Of a stretch of DNA of 36,451 bases, positions 17,928-26,726 are shown piece by piece. The stretch lies in assembly GCF_007992075.1 (NCBI RefSeq), contig NZ_BJZO01000043.1, forward strand, positions 1 through 36,451. Reading direction: 5' to 3'. The notes under the pieces were generated by a model that saw only the letters and a list, made by a program, of their open reading frames with translations, made no database searches and was not told the DNA's origin. The position numbers and the translations under genes were made by a program. This DNA comes from Pararhodospirillum oryzae (lineage in GTDB: Bacteria > Pseudomonadota > Alphaproteobacteria > Rhodospirillales > Rhodospirillaceae). The first letter of the stretch is position 1; each line of letters begins with the position of its first letter.

Positions 17928-20371
17928 TGACCACCCGACCGGGACAAAACGCCATGGCCGGCGCGAGCGCGTCGTCCCCTGAACGCGGCACGGGCGCCGA
18001 GGAATTCAATCTCTGGTGCGCCTTGAATGACCGCCCCTTTGCCCTGCGCCTTTCGGAATGGCCGTCGGACGGCCCCCCCGAATGGTTCATCGAGGCTGAT
18101 CGTGGACGACCGCAAGCGGCGGTGATCTGGGGCACGGGCACCGGCGACGAGGATATCGCCACCGCCATTGCCTATGCGTTCGTCGCCGGAATCGAGTGGG
18201 CTGAAGCCGAACGGGCGGTCGAGCGCGAGGACGAGACGGAAGACGACGAGGCCGATCCGGTCGAACACTGGATCGATACCCACGAATTCGATGATCTGCC
18301 GCAGCCGCTGCGGGTGGGCGCGCCACCGCTGGCGGCCAAGATCGGCGGCGGGCCGGTGCATGGCCAGACCACGGCCCCGGCCCTGGATGACTCCCTGACC
18401 GACGACCCCCGGGACACCGGCGACTCCGGGGACCAGGATCTCGCGGATCTCGATCCGTCCGCCTCCTTCGACTCAGGGGAGGACGGGGAGGACGAGGACC
18501 TCTCCTTCGATCCCCGGGACGAGGAAGACGCCGGCGCCCTGGCCGGCCCCGGCGAGGAAGACGATCTGTCGGCCTACGAGGACGAAGGCGACGATCTGGT
18601 GGACTCTCCGGATCCGCAAGACGAGGAAGACCAGGAGAACGCGGCGCTTGTTTCCCACCCGGGCATTCGCGACGAGGACCCCCCACACCGGCAGTCACTT
18701 CTGATCTCCGGCATGCCTCCCCACCGGATCCCGGTCGATCCGGCGCCGGCGGCGGCCGTTTCCCTGGAGTCGGACGACGACGAACAGGAACCGGCCACCT
18801 ACACGCCGCGCCTGCCTTCCACCGCGTTGCTCAGCCTGCCCGAGGATTCCGATCCACGCGAGGAAAGCGACGAAAACGAACTGGCCGAACGGGCGGCCAA
18901 GCTGGAAACGGTGCTGCGCAACTTCCGGGTCCGGGGCGAGATCATGGAAGTGCGGCCGGGCCCGTGCGTGACCTTGTTCGAACTGGAGCCGGTGCCGGGC
19001 ACCAAGTCCTCGACCATCATCAATCTGGCCGACGATATCGCGCGCTCGATGAGCGCGGTCACGTGTCGTATCGCCCTGGTCCCCGGGCGCAGCGTGATCG
19101 GCATAGAGCTGCCCAACGACACCCGCGAAACGGTGTACTTGCGCGAAATCCTGGATTCCGAGGCCTGGAAGCAGTCGCGCGCGCGCCTGCCCATGGCCCT
19201 GGGCAAGGACATCGGCGGCGATCCGGTGGTGGTCGATCTGGCCCGCATGCCTCACCTTCTGATCGCCGGAACCACCGGTTCGGGCAAGTCGGTGGGCATC
19301 AACGCGATGATTTTGTCGCTGCTCTATCACCTTCAGCCTGACCAGTGCCGGCTGATCATGATCGATCCCAAGATGCTGGAGCTGTCGGTTTACGACGATA
19401 TCCCGCACTTGCTCACCCCGGTGGTGACCGACCCCCACAAGGCGGTTTCGGCCCTGAAGTGGGTGGTGCGCGAAATGGAAAACCGCTATCGCGCCATGGC
19501 CCTGCTGGGGGTGCGCAATCTGGATGGCTACAACGCCCGGGTGATCGATCTCAATTCCCGGGGCGAGCAGGTGACCAGCCGGATCCAGGTTGGCTTCGAC
19601 AAGGAGCGGCGCGAACCGATTTTCGAGGACCGCATCGTTCATCTGGATCCGCTGCCGTGCATCGTCGTCGTGGTGGACGAGATGGCGGATCTGATGCTGG
19701 TGGCGGGCAAGGAGATCGAAACCCTGATCCAGCGCCTGGCGCAGATGGCGCGCGCGGCGGGCATTCACCTGATCATGGCGACCCAGCGCCCCAGCGTGGA
19801 CGTGATCACCGGCACCATCAAGGCCAACTTCCCCACCCGCATCAGCTTCCAGGTCACGAGCAAGATCGACAGCCGCACCATCCTGGGCGAGTCGGGGGCC
19901 GAGCAGCTGCTGGGCCAGGGCGACATGCTGTTCATGCGCGCGGGCGGACGCATCAGCCGCGTTCACGGCGCCTTTGTCTCGGATCAGGAGGTCGAAGGCG
20001 TGGTGGCCAGCCTGCGCCGGCAAGGGACCCCCGATTACGTGTACTCGGTCACCGAGGACGACGACGACGACTACCCCGCTCCCTCGGCGGGGGGTCCCGG
20101 GACGAACGGCGGGCCGTCGCTGGACGAGGGATACTCGGACGAAGGAGAAGACGGCGATCTCTACAGCCAGGCGCTGGCGGTGATCTTGCGCGAGGACAAG
20201 GTGTCGGTCAGCTTCGTGCAACGACACCTGCAAATTGGCTACAACCGCGCGGCGCGCCTGGTCGAGCGCATGGAAAACGAAGGCGTGATCAGTCCCCCCA
20301 ACCATGTGGGCAAGCGCGAGATCCTGATGTCGGCCCGGCAGTTCTTCGCCAGCCGGGACAACAACGGGTAG
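17927..20371 (+). CDS. FtsK/SpoIIIE-type DNA translocase without membrane domain
   Basis: A hexameric ATP-driven DNA pump. The 814-residue protein lacks the four N-terminal membrane helices of classical FtsK. Residues 1-85 form a compact-looking region (FNLWCALNDRPFALRL), 86-300 are acidic and probably disordered, and 310-430 are the FtsK alpha domain. The motor follows, with Walker A GTTGSGKS (448-455) and Walker B VVVVDEMAD (Asp584-Glu585). The C-terminal winged-helix gamma domain (about 744-810; SVSFVQRHLQIGYNRAARL) is the part that reads KOPS/SRS sequences in relatives. The start could also be GTG at 17924. It may be the organism's only FtsK, or a soluble paralogue next to a membrane one elsewhere. 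Confidence 0.9.
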   Translation: MTTRPGQNAMAGASASSPERGTGAEEFNLWCALNDRPFALRLSEWPSDGPPEWFIEADRGRPQAAVIWGTGTGDEDIATAIAYAFVAGIEWAEAERAVEREDETEDDEADPVEHWIDTHEFDDLPQPLRVGAPPLAAKIGGGPVHGQTTAPALDDSLTDDPRDTGDSGDQDLADLDPSASFDSGEDGEDEDLSFDPRDEEDAGALAGPGEEDDLSAYEDEGDDLVDSPDPQDEEDQENAALVSHPGIRDEDPPHRQSLLISGMPPHRIPVDPAPAAAVSLESDDDEQEPATYTPRLPSTALLSLPEDSDPREESDENELAERAAKLETVLRNFRVRGEIMEVRPGPCVTLFELEPVPGTKSSTIINLADDIARSMSAVTCRIALVPGRSVIGIELPNDTRETVYLREILDSEAWKQSRARLPMALGKDIGGDPVVVDLARMPHLLIAGTTGSGKSVGINAMILSLLYHLQPDQCRLIMIDPKMLELSVYDDIPHLLTPVVTDPHKAVSALKWVVREMENRYRAMALLGVRNLDGYNARVIDLNSRGEQVTSRIQVGFDKERREPIFEDRIVHLDPLPCIVVVVDEMADLMLVAGKEIETLIQRLAQMARAAGIHLIMATQRPSVDVITGTIKANFPTRISFQVTSKIDSRTILGESGAEQLLGQGDMLFMRAGGRISRVHGAFVSDQEVEGVVASLRRQGTPDYVYSVTEDDDDDYPAPSAGGPGTNGGPSLDEGYSDEGEDGDLYSQALAVILREDKVSVSFVQRHLQIGYNRAARLVERMENEGVISPPNHVGKREILMSARQFFASRDNNG

Positions 20372-20396
20372 GCACGGGAGCGCGTCCGGGCGGGGG

Positions 20397-22349
20397 TCAA
20401 ACCGCCTGGACGTTGCCCAGGAAGCTCCCCACGTCCCGGCCCAGATTGGCCTCGGCGTCGCCCAGGTCGCGGGCGACGTGGAACATGCTGGTAGCCAGTT
20501 CCCCGGTGGAGCGGGCGGCGGCGGAAACGTCGCCCATGGTTTGGGTGACCGCGCGGTTCTCCGCGGCGGCCTGCTGGACGGTCTGCACGATGGCCTGGGT
20601 GGCGGCGCTTTGTTCCTCGACGGCGGCGGCGATGGAGGACACGACACCATCCACCTGGCGGATGGCGCCACTGACGGCCCGAATCGCCTCGACGCTGTGG
20701 CGGGTGGAGGTCTGGATCTCGCGAATCTGCGAGGCGATGTCCTGGGTGGCCTTGGCGGTCTGCACGGACAGGGCCTTGACCTCGCCCGCGACCACGGCGA
20801 ACCCCTTGCCCATTTCCCCCGCCCTTGCCGCCTCGATGGTGGCGTTCAGGGCCAGCAGGTTTGTCTGGCCCGCGATGGTTTCAATCAAGGTCAGGATTTC
20901 CTCGATCGTTCGGGCCGAGGCGGCCAGCTGCTCGATGGTTTTGTCGGCATTCAAGGCTTCGTTCACCGCCACGGCGGTGTAGCGGGTGCTTTCCTGGATG
21001 CGCTGGCTGATTTCGATCGTTGCCGTGCCCAGTTCCTCGGCGGCCTGGGCCATGGTATCGATGGCGTTCGCGGCCTCCTCGGCGGCGGTGCTCACGGTGC
21101 TGCTGTCACGGCTGGCGGTATCGGCGGCCTGGCGCACGGCGTGGGCGTTGGTCTGAACCCCCTCGACCGAGGCTTTCACCCGACTCATGGTCTGATCCAT
21201 CAAGGCGGCGAACTCCTGGATCAACCGGTCGCGCTCGCGGCTGCGATAAAGCTCGCGTTCCTGTCCGGCGCGAACCTCTTTTTCCAGTCGCTCGGACTGG
21301 AGAAGGTTTTCCTTGAAGACCTGGATGGACCGGGCCATGACCGCGATTTCGTCGTGGCCGTTGGTGTAGGGAACGCTCACTTCCTTCTGGCCATGGGACA
21401 AGGTGTCCATGACCTGGGTAATGGCTCGAACCGGCCGCACGACCGAGCGGGCGATCAGCAACGAAACAAGCAAGAACAAGGGAACAGAGGCACCAACCAG
21501 CGCCAGCGACAAAACGATGACCTGGGTTTCGGTTTCCTTTCCCCGGGCCTGGACCGCGCTGTCGGCTTCGATGGCCTTGGTCCGCAAGGCCTGGAAGGCC
21601 GGGGAGAAATCGGCGTAGATGGCCCCAAGCCGGACAAGGCTCGCGCGCACGTTCTGGTCGGCCTCGATCATGGCGGCGAGAGCGCCGAGATAGGTTTCAA
21701 TCTGCCGGGAAAGTTCGGCCTGGCGCTGGCCATTCAGCGTTGAATGGTTCAGGCGGTCCATGAACACGCGGCCTTGTTCCCTGACCTTTTCAAGCAAGGA
21801 CGGGTATCCGCGCAAAAGGTAGTCCTTTTCGTAGCGGCGCATCATGAGCAGCGGCACCATCAAGGCGTCGTCGTTCTCGGCGGTAACCTCGCGTTCCATG
21901 GCATGGACGGCCTGGCGCAGGGCGCCTTGCAACCCATCGCTTTCGGTCAGGCCGGCGCGCTGCTGGGCGGCAACCATGATCTCGAATTCCTCGCGATAGG
22001 CTTTCATGCCCTGGAGGATGCGTTCCACCGGGCCGGCGAGAAAGGCCGCGCGGGGATCGCGGGCCAGGGCCTCGGCCCTGTTCTGGGTCTCGTTCAGGCC
22101 TTCGCGAACCCGATCGGCGTTGGCCAGATCCTTGTGCAGCAGGAAATCCTGCTCGGCGCGTCGAAGAGTCAGGTTGCCGATCTCCAGGTCATTCCCCTCC
22201 AGGCGCAAGGCCGCGACCGTGCGTGTCTGGGCATCGGTTCTGGTGAGAGTCGAAACGCTCCAGAACACAAGAATTCCCATGGCGACCAGACCGGCGATAC
22301 CCAAGGCGGCAAGGGTTACGATTCTCCCTCGGACCGAAAAAACGCGCAT
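20397..22349 (-). CDS. Methyl-accepting chemotaxis protein, transmembrane
   Basis: This chemoreceptor would control CheA and thus swimming. The 650-residue protein has TM1 at about 8-30 ([20 protein letters not shown]) and a helical periplasmic sensor of about 240 residues without a recognisable ligand motif. TM2 lies near 272-296 ([12 protein letters not shown]), followed by HAMP ([14 protein letters not shown]) and a signalling domain whose hairpin tip reads [18 protein letters not shown]. There is no NWETF-type tail for CheR/CheB docking. The start at 22349 (MRVFSVRGR) is chosen for the proper TM1 and GGGGATG upstream; earlier in-frame codons give an implausible leader. It converges with ftsK across 25 bp. 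Confidence 0.93.
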   Translation of the reverse strand: MRVFSVRGRIVTLAALGIAGLVAMGILVFWSVSTLTRTDAQTRTVAALRLEGNDLEIGNLTLRRAEQDFLLHKDLANADRVREGLNETQNRAEALARDPRAAFLAGPVERILQGMKAYREEFEIMVAAQQRAGLTESDGLQGALRQAVHAMEREVTAENDDALMVPLLMMRRYEKDYLLRGYPSLLEKVREQGRVFMDRLNHSTLNGQRQAELSRQIETYLGALAAMIEADQNVRASLVRLGAIYADFSPAFQALRTKAIEADSAVQARGKETETQVIVLSLALVGASVPLFLLVSLLIARSVVRPVRAITQVMDTLSHGQKEVSVPYTNGHDEIAVMARSIQVFKENLLQSERLEKEVRAGQERELYRSRERDRLIQEFAALMDQTMSRVKASVEGVQTNAHAVRQAADTASRDSSTVSTAAEEAANAIDTMAQAAEELGTATIEISQRIQESTRYTAVAVNEALNADKTIEQLAASARTIEEILTLIETIAGQTNLLALNATIEAARAGEMGKGFAVVAGEVKALSVQTAKATQDIASQIREIQTSTRHSVEAIRAVSGAIRQVDGVVSSIAAAVEEQSAATQAIVQTVQQAAAENRAVTQTMGDVSAAARSTGELATSMFHVARDLGDAEANLGRDVGSFLGNVQAV

Positions 22350-22678
22350 GACCCATCCCCAGTGATGATGGTCTGTAGAGATAAGAAAGGTATTGTTTAG
22401 TATGTATCTCGACAAGGCGGAAAGGCCGGGCATGCCCAAAAATTCCGTTTTGGCGTTTGCCTTATCGTGAAAAAACAAAAAAGTGGCGGGTGGCTTGGCA
22501 AGCCGCGGGGGTTGCCCCCCTTGCATCCCCCCCTTGGCGGATCATGTTTCATGAAACGCCATGAGGAAGGAGAACACCCATGTCATCGGGTGTGACCCGG
22601 CGCCCCGGCTTCGCCGAGGGATGCGGCCGGCAATCAGCCCTTGTCGCCGCAAGCGATGCCGCTGCGTCGGCTGGCTTC
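22350..22678. other. Spacer between the chemoreceptor and the tRNA-Arg terminator
   Basis: No gene that I can support. The part next to the receptor (22380-22490) is relatively AT-rich and should contain its promoter, but no clear -35/-10 pair stands out. A 13-base inverted repeat (GGCTTG-G-CAAGCC, 22492-22504) and a perfect 12-bp palindrome GTTTCATGAAAC (22546-22557) are visible; the latter is followed on plus by a good ribosome site (AAGGAG) and a 53-codon frame from 22580 that runs antisense into the tRNA, which I do not accept as a gene. Confidence 0.4.
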
Positions 22679-22708
22679 AAAAAAGCAGAAGGCCCCACAA
22701 AGGGGGCC
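22679..22708 (-). terminator. Intrinsic terminator after tRNA-Arg
   Basis: GGCCCC (22691-22696) pairs with GGGGCC (22703-22708). On the minus strand the stem is followed by TTCTGC and then six T (complement of 22679-22684). It lies 20 bases past the tRNA-Arg 3' end, in the expected place and orientation. Confidence 0.7.
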
Positions 22709-22728
22709 CCACAGCGTCTTGAAAAGAG

Positions 22729-22805
<77 letters not shown>

Positions 22806-22874
22806 CCCGTTTGCAACGACGCGAGGAGGGAGATTTTCCCTTTTTCGGGCCCCGCGTCCAGCGAAATCAAACCG

Positions 22875-23171
22875 TCACGAAACCTTCCGGAAAGCGAAAT
22901 TATCCGCGTAGGCCTTGGGGTGGATCACGCGGGGCGCGGGATCGCGCACCGTGGCTTCCAGTCCCTTGCGCTTGGCGTAGGCCAGGGCCTCGGCCTTGGT
23001 CGGAAAGGTCAGGCGCAGTTGCCGGTTCATGTCGCCCGAGCCCACCCAGCCCATGAGGGCGTCATTCAAGGGGCGCTCGGTCGGCTCGAACTCGACCACC
23101 CAGTGATGGGTGCGGCCCTTGCCCGACTGCATCGCCGTCTTCGCCGGCTGGTAAATGCGCACGCGAGTCAT
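22875..23171 (-). CDS. NDUFS4-like accessory subunit of complex I (ETC complex I, PF04800)
   Basis: A 98-residue protein of the NDUFS4/18-kDa family, a supernumerary subunit bound to the peripheral arm of NADH:quinone oxidoreductase in alphaproteobacteria and mitochondria. Recognisable parts are VRIYQPAKTAMQSGKG at the start, WVVEFE near 25, PLMGW-like NDALMGWVGSGD near 36, TFPTKAEALAYAKRKG near 55 and the C-terminal YADNFAF. AGGAAAGGGA precedes the ATG. It lies between two tRNA genes on the same strand and away from any nuo genes, as is common for this family. Confidence 0.9.
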   Translation of the reverse strand: MTRVRIYQPAKTAMQSGKGRTHHWVVEFEPTERPLNDALMGWVGSGDMNRQLRLTFPTKAEALAYAKRKGLEATVRDPAPRVIHPKAYADNFAFRKVS

Positions 23172-23240
23172 GGCTTCCCTTTCCTGCTAGTTCCAGGGCC
23201 CGCCCGTGTTCCGGGCGGCCACGGATGGCTCCTGGCGGCA

Positions 23241-23317
23241 TGGTCGGGGCGAGAGGATTCGAACCTCCGGCATCCAGCTCCCAAAGCTGGCGCTCTACCT
23301 GGCTGAGCTACGCCCCG
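23241..23317 (-). tRNA. tRNA-Pro (anticodon UGG)
   Basis: A 77-base cloverleaf with encoded CCA. The acceptor stem CGGGGCG/CGCCCCG is perfect with discriminator A, the anticodon stem is CCAGC/GCTGG with loop TTTGGGA, and the T-loop is TTCGAAT. UGG can read all CCN codons. A GC-rich hairpin (CCGCCCG/CGGGCGG, 23200-23218) lies just past its 3' end, without a T-run. Confidence 0.96.
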
Positions 23318-23493
23318 CATGCGGCCTTCGCGGGACCGGTACGCGGTCTCGCGGCCCGAAAAATATGGGGTTCCCGAGAAAAAGGCAACCATCCTGGAAT
23401 CCCGCCAGCCGGGAACGTGATCCTTGAGAACGAGCCCCGGAAAGTCGGAACCGCTTTGGAGCCGTGCCGGGATCGGATTTTTCGCACGCTGCT

Positions 23494-24366
23494 TCAGGCC
23501 GCGTATTCCTGGGCGATGTCCATGAACGCCCTTACGGTGCGCAGGCGGCGCCGCTCGCGCAGGCACACGGCGTAGATCGTCATGCGCAGGTCGGCATCGT
23601 TTATGGGCAGCAAGACAAGGCGGGGATCCATGCCAAACTCGTTTTCGGCGATCACGCCAATGCCGAATCCGGCCGCCACCGCCTCGCGCGTGGCCTCGCG
23701 CGTGTTGATTTCCATCACCACCGCCGGCGTGATGGCGCGTTCGGCCAGGGCGCGCTCGAACACCTGCCGGGTGACCGAGCCGCCGGTGCGCCACACCATC
23801 GGCTGATCCTGGAACGCCGCCAGCATGACCTCCCGCTCGCGGGCCCAGGGGTGGGTGCGGGGCACGAAGGCCATGACCCGGGGGCTGAGAAGAGGGTGCG
23901 CGATCAGGCGCGGGTCCACCCGGATGTCGGCCAGCACGCCCACGTCGGTGCGATAGTCGTACAGATTGCGCAGCACCTCGGCCGAGTTGCCAAGGGTCAG
24001 GTCGAAGGTGACACCCGGATGACGCCGGCTCAACCGTGAAAGAAGCGGCATGACCGTGAACGGGCTGTCGGCCCCCACCGCCAGCCGCCCGGCTTCCAGG
24101 TTCATGCTCGCGCTCAGGAGTTCCTCGGCCTCGTCGTGCAAGGCAAACAGGCGGGTGGTCACGCCCAGAAGCTGGCTGCCCAGGGCGGTCAGGCGCACGC
24201 CACGCCCCTGGCGCTCGAACAGGCGCACGCCCGCGCCTTCCTCCAGGGCCCCCACCTGTCCGGAAACGGTCGGCTGGGTCACGTTGAGCGCCTTCGCCGC
24301 CTTGGTGAAGGATCCTTGGGTCGCGACCATGTGAAAGGCCCGCAATTGGGCAAGATTGATAGGCAT
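23494..24366 (-). CDS. LysR-family regulator, probably of the phosphonate operon
   Basis: A 290-residue LysR-type transcription factor. The N-terminal winged HTH is clear (LRAFHMVATQGSFTKAAKAL, then NVTQPTVSGQVGALE). The co-inducer domain runs from about 90 to 285. It is divergent from phnX across 150 bp, the usual arrangement for a regulator of the adjacent operon, so an inducer such as aminoethylphosphonate or phosphonoacetaldehyde is inferred. The match to regulators named PhnR/AepR cannot be tested here. ATAG-N8-CTAT (24359-24374) surrounds its start codon and might be an operator. The start at 24366 fits the family; the ribosome site is weak. Confidence 0.9.
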   Translation of the reverse strand: MPINLAQLRAFHMVATQGSFTKAAKALNVTQPTVSGQVGALEEGAGVRLFERQGRGVRLTALGSQLLGVTTRLFALHDEAEELLSASMNLEAGRLAVGADSPFTVMPLLSRLSRRHPGVTFDLTLGNSAEVLRNLYDYRTDVGVLADIRVDPRLIAHPLLSPRVMAFVPRTHPWAREREVMLAAFQDQPMVWRTGGSVTRQVFERALAERAITPAVVMEINTREATREAVAAGFGIGVIAENEFGMDPRLVLLPINDADLRMTIYAVCLRERRRLRTVRAFMDIAQEYAA

Positions 24367-24516
24367 GGATCTATGAAAATCCGAAAAAGCCCGATTTGAT
24401 TTACAGTAGGCACCCTGCTTGCCTGGAACGCAATCACAACCGGCCGCCCGGGCGTGGGGCGGGGAAACGCTCCATGGACGCGCCCGGGGCGGCCTTGCGT
24501 CGGGAGAACAAAGCCC

Positions 24517-25344
24517 ATGGTCATCCCCACAGCCCAGCCTTTGGTTGAGGCGCGGGTGCGTCTGGTGGTTTTCGACTGGGCGGGCACGGTCATCGATCAC
24601 GGGTGTCGGGCGCCGGCCGCGATTTTCCAGGCCGCCTTTGCCGAGGCGGGCGTGCCAATCACCGAGGCCGAGGCCCGCGCCCCCATGGGGCTGCCCAAGC
24701 TCGATCACATCCGGGCCATTGGCGGCGCGGTTCAAGAACGCTGGCGGGCCGTCCACGGCACCCCCTTCGGGGAGGAGGAGGCCCGGGCCGTGTACGCCCG
24801 CTTCCTGCCCATGCAGATTGCCGTGGTCGCGGACTATGCCGACGTCATCCCGGGCGCGCCCGAAGTCGTGGCGGATCTGCGAGGCCGGGGAATCCGGATC
24901 GGCTCGACCACCGGCTACACCCGCGCGATCATGGACGCCTGCGTGGCCAAGGCGGCCGCCCAGGGCTTCGCCCCCGACGCCATGGTGTGCGCGGGCGACA
25001 TGGCCACCGGGCGGCCGGGGCCGATGATGATGTTCCGTCTGATGATCGAGCTGGACGCCTACCCGCCGGCGGCGGTGGTCAAGGTGGGCGATACCCCGGT
25101 GGACATGCAAGAAGGGCGCAACGCCGGAGCCTGGGCCATCGGGGTCACGGACACCGGCAACGAAATCGGCCTGACCGCCGCCGAGCTGGCCGCCTTGCCC
25201 GAGGCCGAACGCGACCAGCGCCGGGCCCGAGCCGCCCGGGCCCTGATCGGCGCCGGGGCCCACCAGGTCATTCGCTCCGTGGCCGACCTGCCCACCGCGA
25301 TCGCCCTGATCGAGGCCCGGCTGGCGGCGGGGGAAAAGCCGTGA
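24517..25344 (+). CDS. phnX: Phosphonoacetaldehyde hydrolase (phosphonatase)
   Basis: PhnX splits phosphonoacetaldehyde into acetaldehyde and phosphate, the C-P cleaving step of aminoethylphosphonate use. The 275-residue HAD enzyme has the nucleophile Asp20 in VFDWAGTVID and the Schiff-base lysine Lys61 in PMGLPKLDH; this lysine in the cap domain distinguishes phosphonatases from other HAD hydrolases. VKVGDTPVDMQEG near residue 190 supplies the Mg-binding acid residues. GGGAGAA stands before the ATG at 24517; an upstream in-frame ATG at 24454 would add non-homologous residues. The stop overlaps the next gene (GTGA). Confidence 0.95.
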   Translation: MVIPTAQPLVEARVRLVVFDWAGTVIDHGCRAPAAIFQAAFAEAGVPITEAEARAPMGLPKLDHIRAIGGAVQERWRAVHGTPFGEEEARAVYARFLPMQIAVVADYADVIPGAPEVVADLRGRGIRIGSTTGYTRAIMDACVAKAAAQGFAPDAMVCAGDMATGRPGPMMMFRLMIELDAYPPAAVVKVGDTPVDMQEGRNAGAWAIGVTDTGNEIGLTAAELAALPEAERDQRRARAARALIGAGAHQVIRSVADLPTAIALIEARLAAGEKP

Positions 25345-26726
25345 ACAGCCTGAACCCGCCCGCGCCGGATTTCCTGGGGGAGGGCGACGGCAATCTTTCC
25401 CCCGCGCGCGAGGCCTGGGCCGGCCGGTATCGAGGGCCCCAGGCCACGGCCCTGGTCGCGCGCGACGCGGCCGTGTTCCTGCCTCAAGCCCTGTCCACGC
25501 CCTGCCTGTCGGCGATCAGGGCCGCCGAGGGGGCCTGGCTGACCGATGCCGACGGGCGCCGCCTGCTTGATTTTCACGGCAACGCCGCCCACACCCTGGG
25601 GTATGGCCATCCCCGCCTGCTGGCGGCACTGCGCGATCAGATGACGGCGCTGTCCTTCAGTCCGCGCCGTTACACCAACGAGGTCGCCGTCCTGCTGGGC
25701 GAGCGCCTGCGCGCGGTGGCACCGCAGGAAGACGCCCGGATCTTGCTGACCACCGGGGGATCCGATGCCATCGAGGTGGCCTTGAAGCTGGCCCGCCTCG
25801 CCACCGGCCGTTTCAAGACCCTTTCCTTCTGGGATGCCTTCCATGGGGCCGGGTTCGGGGCCGCCTCGGTGGGGGGCGAGGCGCATTTTCGCTCCCATGG
25901 CCTGGGGCCGTTGTTGCCGGGCACGGCCCACGTCGCCCCCTTTGCCTGCTACCGCTGTCCCTACGGGCATGCCGACAATGCATCCTGCGGTCTCGCCTGC
26001 GCGGCCATGATCCGCTACGTCCTGGAGCGCGAGGGCGACGTGGCGGCGGTGATCGCCGAGCCGGCGCGGGCCGTGCCCACGCTGCCGCCACCCGGCTTCT
26101 GGCCCCTGGTCCGCGAAGCCTGCACCGCGCACGGCGCCTTGCTGATCTTCGATGAAATTCCCACCGGCCTGGGCCGCACCGGCCACCTGTTCGCCTCCGA
26201 TGCCTGGAACGTGGTTCCCGATATCACGGTTCTGGGCAAGGGGCTGGGGGGCGGCGTGCTGCCGGTGGCGGCCGTGGTCGCCAGGGGGGCCCTGGCCGGG
26301 GCGGTCCGCGCCGTGTCCATTGGCCACTATACCCACGAGAAGAACCCGCTGCTGGCGCGCGCCGCCCTCACCACCTTGGAAATCCTGCTCGACGAGGATC
26401 TGCCGGCCCGCGCCCGCGCGCTGGGCGCCCACGCCCTGGCCCGTCTTGATGAGATGAAGGCCCGCCATGCCCTGATCGGCGACGTGCGCGGCCTGGGGCT
26501 TCTGCTGGGGGTCGAGGTGGTCGCCGACCGTGAAACCCGGGCCCCCGATCCGGCGGCGGCCGAGCGGGTTTTGTATCATGCCCTGGCCCGGGGGCTGTCG
26601 TTCAAGGTTTCCCTGGGCAATGTGCTCACCTTGATGCCGCCGCTGACCATCGATCAGGCCGACCTGGACCGGGCCCTGGATATCCTCGACGTGAGCCTGG
26701 CCCAGGCCGCCGGCGGGAATTCATGA
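25341..26726 (+). CDS. Class III PLP enzyme, likely PbfA-type 1-hydroxy-2-aminoethylphosphonate ammonia-lyase
   Basis: A 461-residue fold-type I PLP protein of the class III aminotransferase group. It starts with GTG at 25341, overlapping the phnX stop. The PLP lysine is Lys300 in LGKGLGGGV, and the cofactor-holding Asp is in IFDEIPTGLGRTG. A cysteine-bearing stretch (CYRCPYGHADNASCGLAC) around 200-215 is typical of the subgroup containing PbfA and the phospholyases. In related operons this enzyme removes ammonia from (R)-1-hydroxy-2-aminoethylphosphonate to give phosphonoacetaldehyde, feeding PhnX. Transaminase activity on aminoethylphosphonate cannot be ruled out, since phnW (class V) is missing. 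The name is an inference from family and operon. Confidence 0.75.
   Translation: MNSLNPPAPDFLGEGDGNLSPAREAWAGRYRGPQATALVARDAAVFLPQALSTPCLSAIRAAEGAWLTDADGRRLLDFHGNAAHTLGYGHPRLLAALRDQMTALSFSPRRYTNEVAVLLGERLRAVAPQEDARILLTTGGSDAIEVALKLARLATGRFKTLSFWDAFHGAGFGAASVGGEAHFRSHGLGPLLPGTAHVAPFACYRCPYGHADNASCGLACAAMIRYVLEREGDVAAVIAEPARAVPTLPPPGFWPLVREACTAHGALLIFDEIPTGLGRTGHLFASDAWNVVPDITVLGKGLGGGVLPVAAVVARGALAGAVRAVSIGHYTHEKNPLLARAALTTLEILLDEDLPARARALGAHALARLDEMKARHALIGDVRGLGLLLGVEVVADRETRAPDPAAAERVLYHALARGLSFKVSLGNVLTLMPPLTIDQADLDRALDILDVSLAQAAGGNS

Noticed and set aside
22546-22557. parS centromere site for ParB
   Set aside because: The parS core has TTTCA-CG-TGAAA; the central CG is absent and no par genes are near.
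23200-23218. Hairpin after tRNA-Pro as an intrinsic terminator
   Set aside because: No T-run follows on the minus strand and the NDUFS4-like gene starts soon after, so readthrough is likely.
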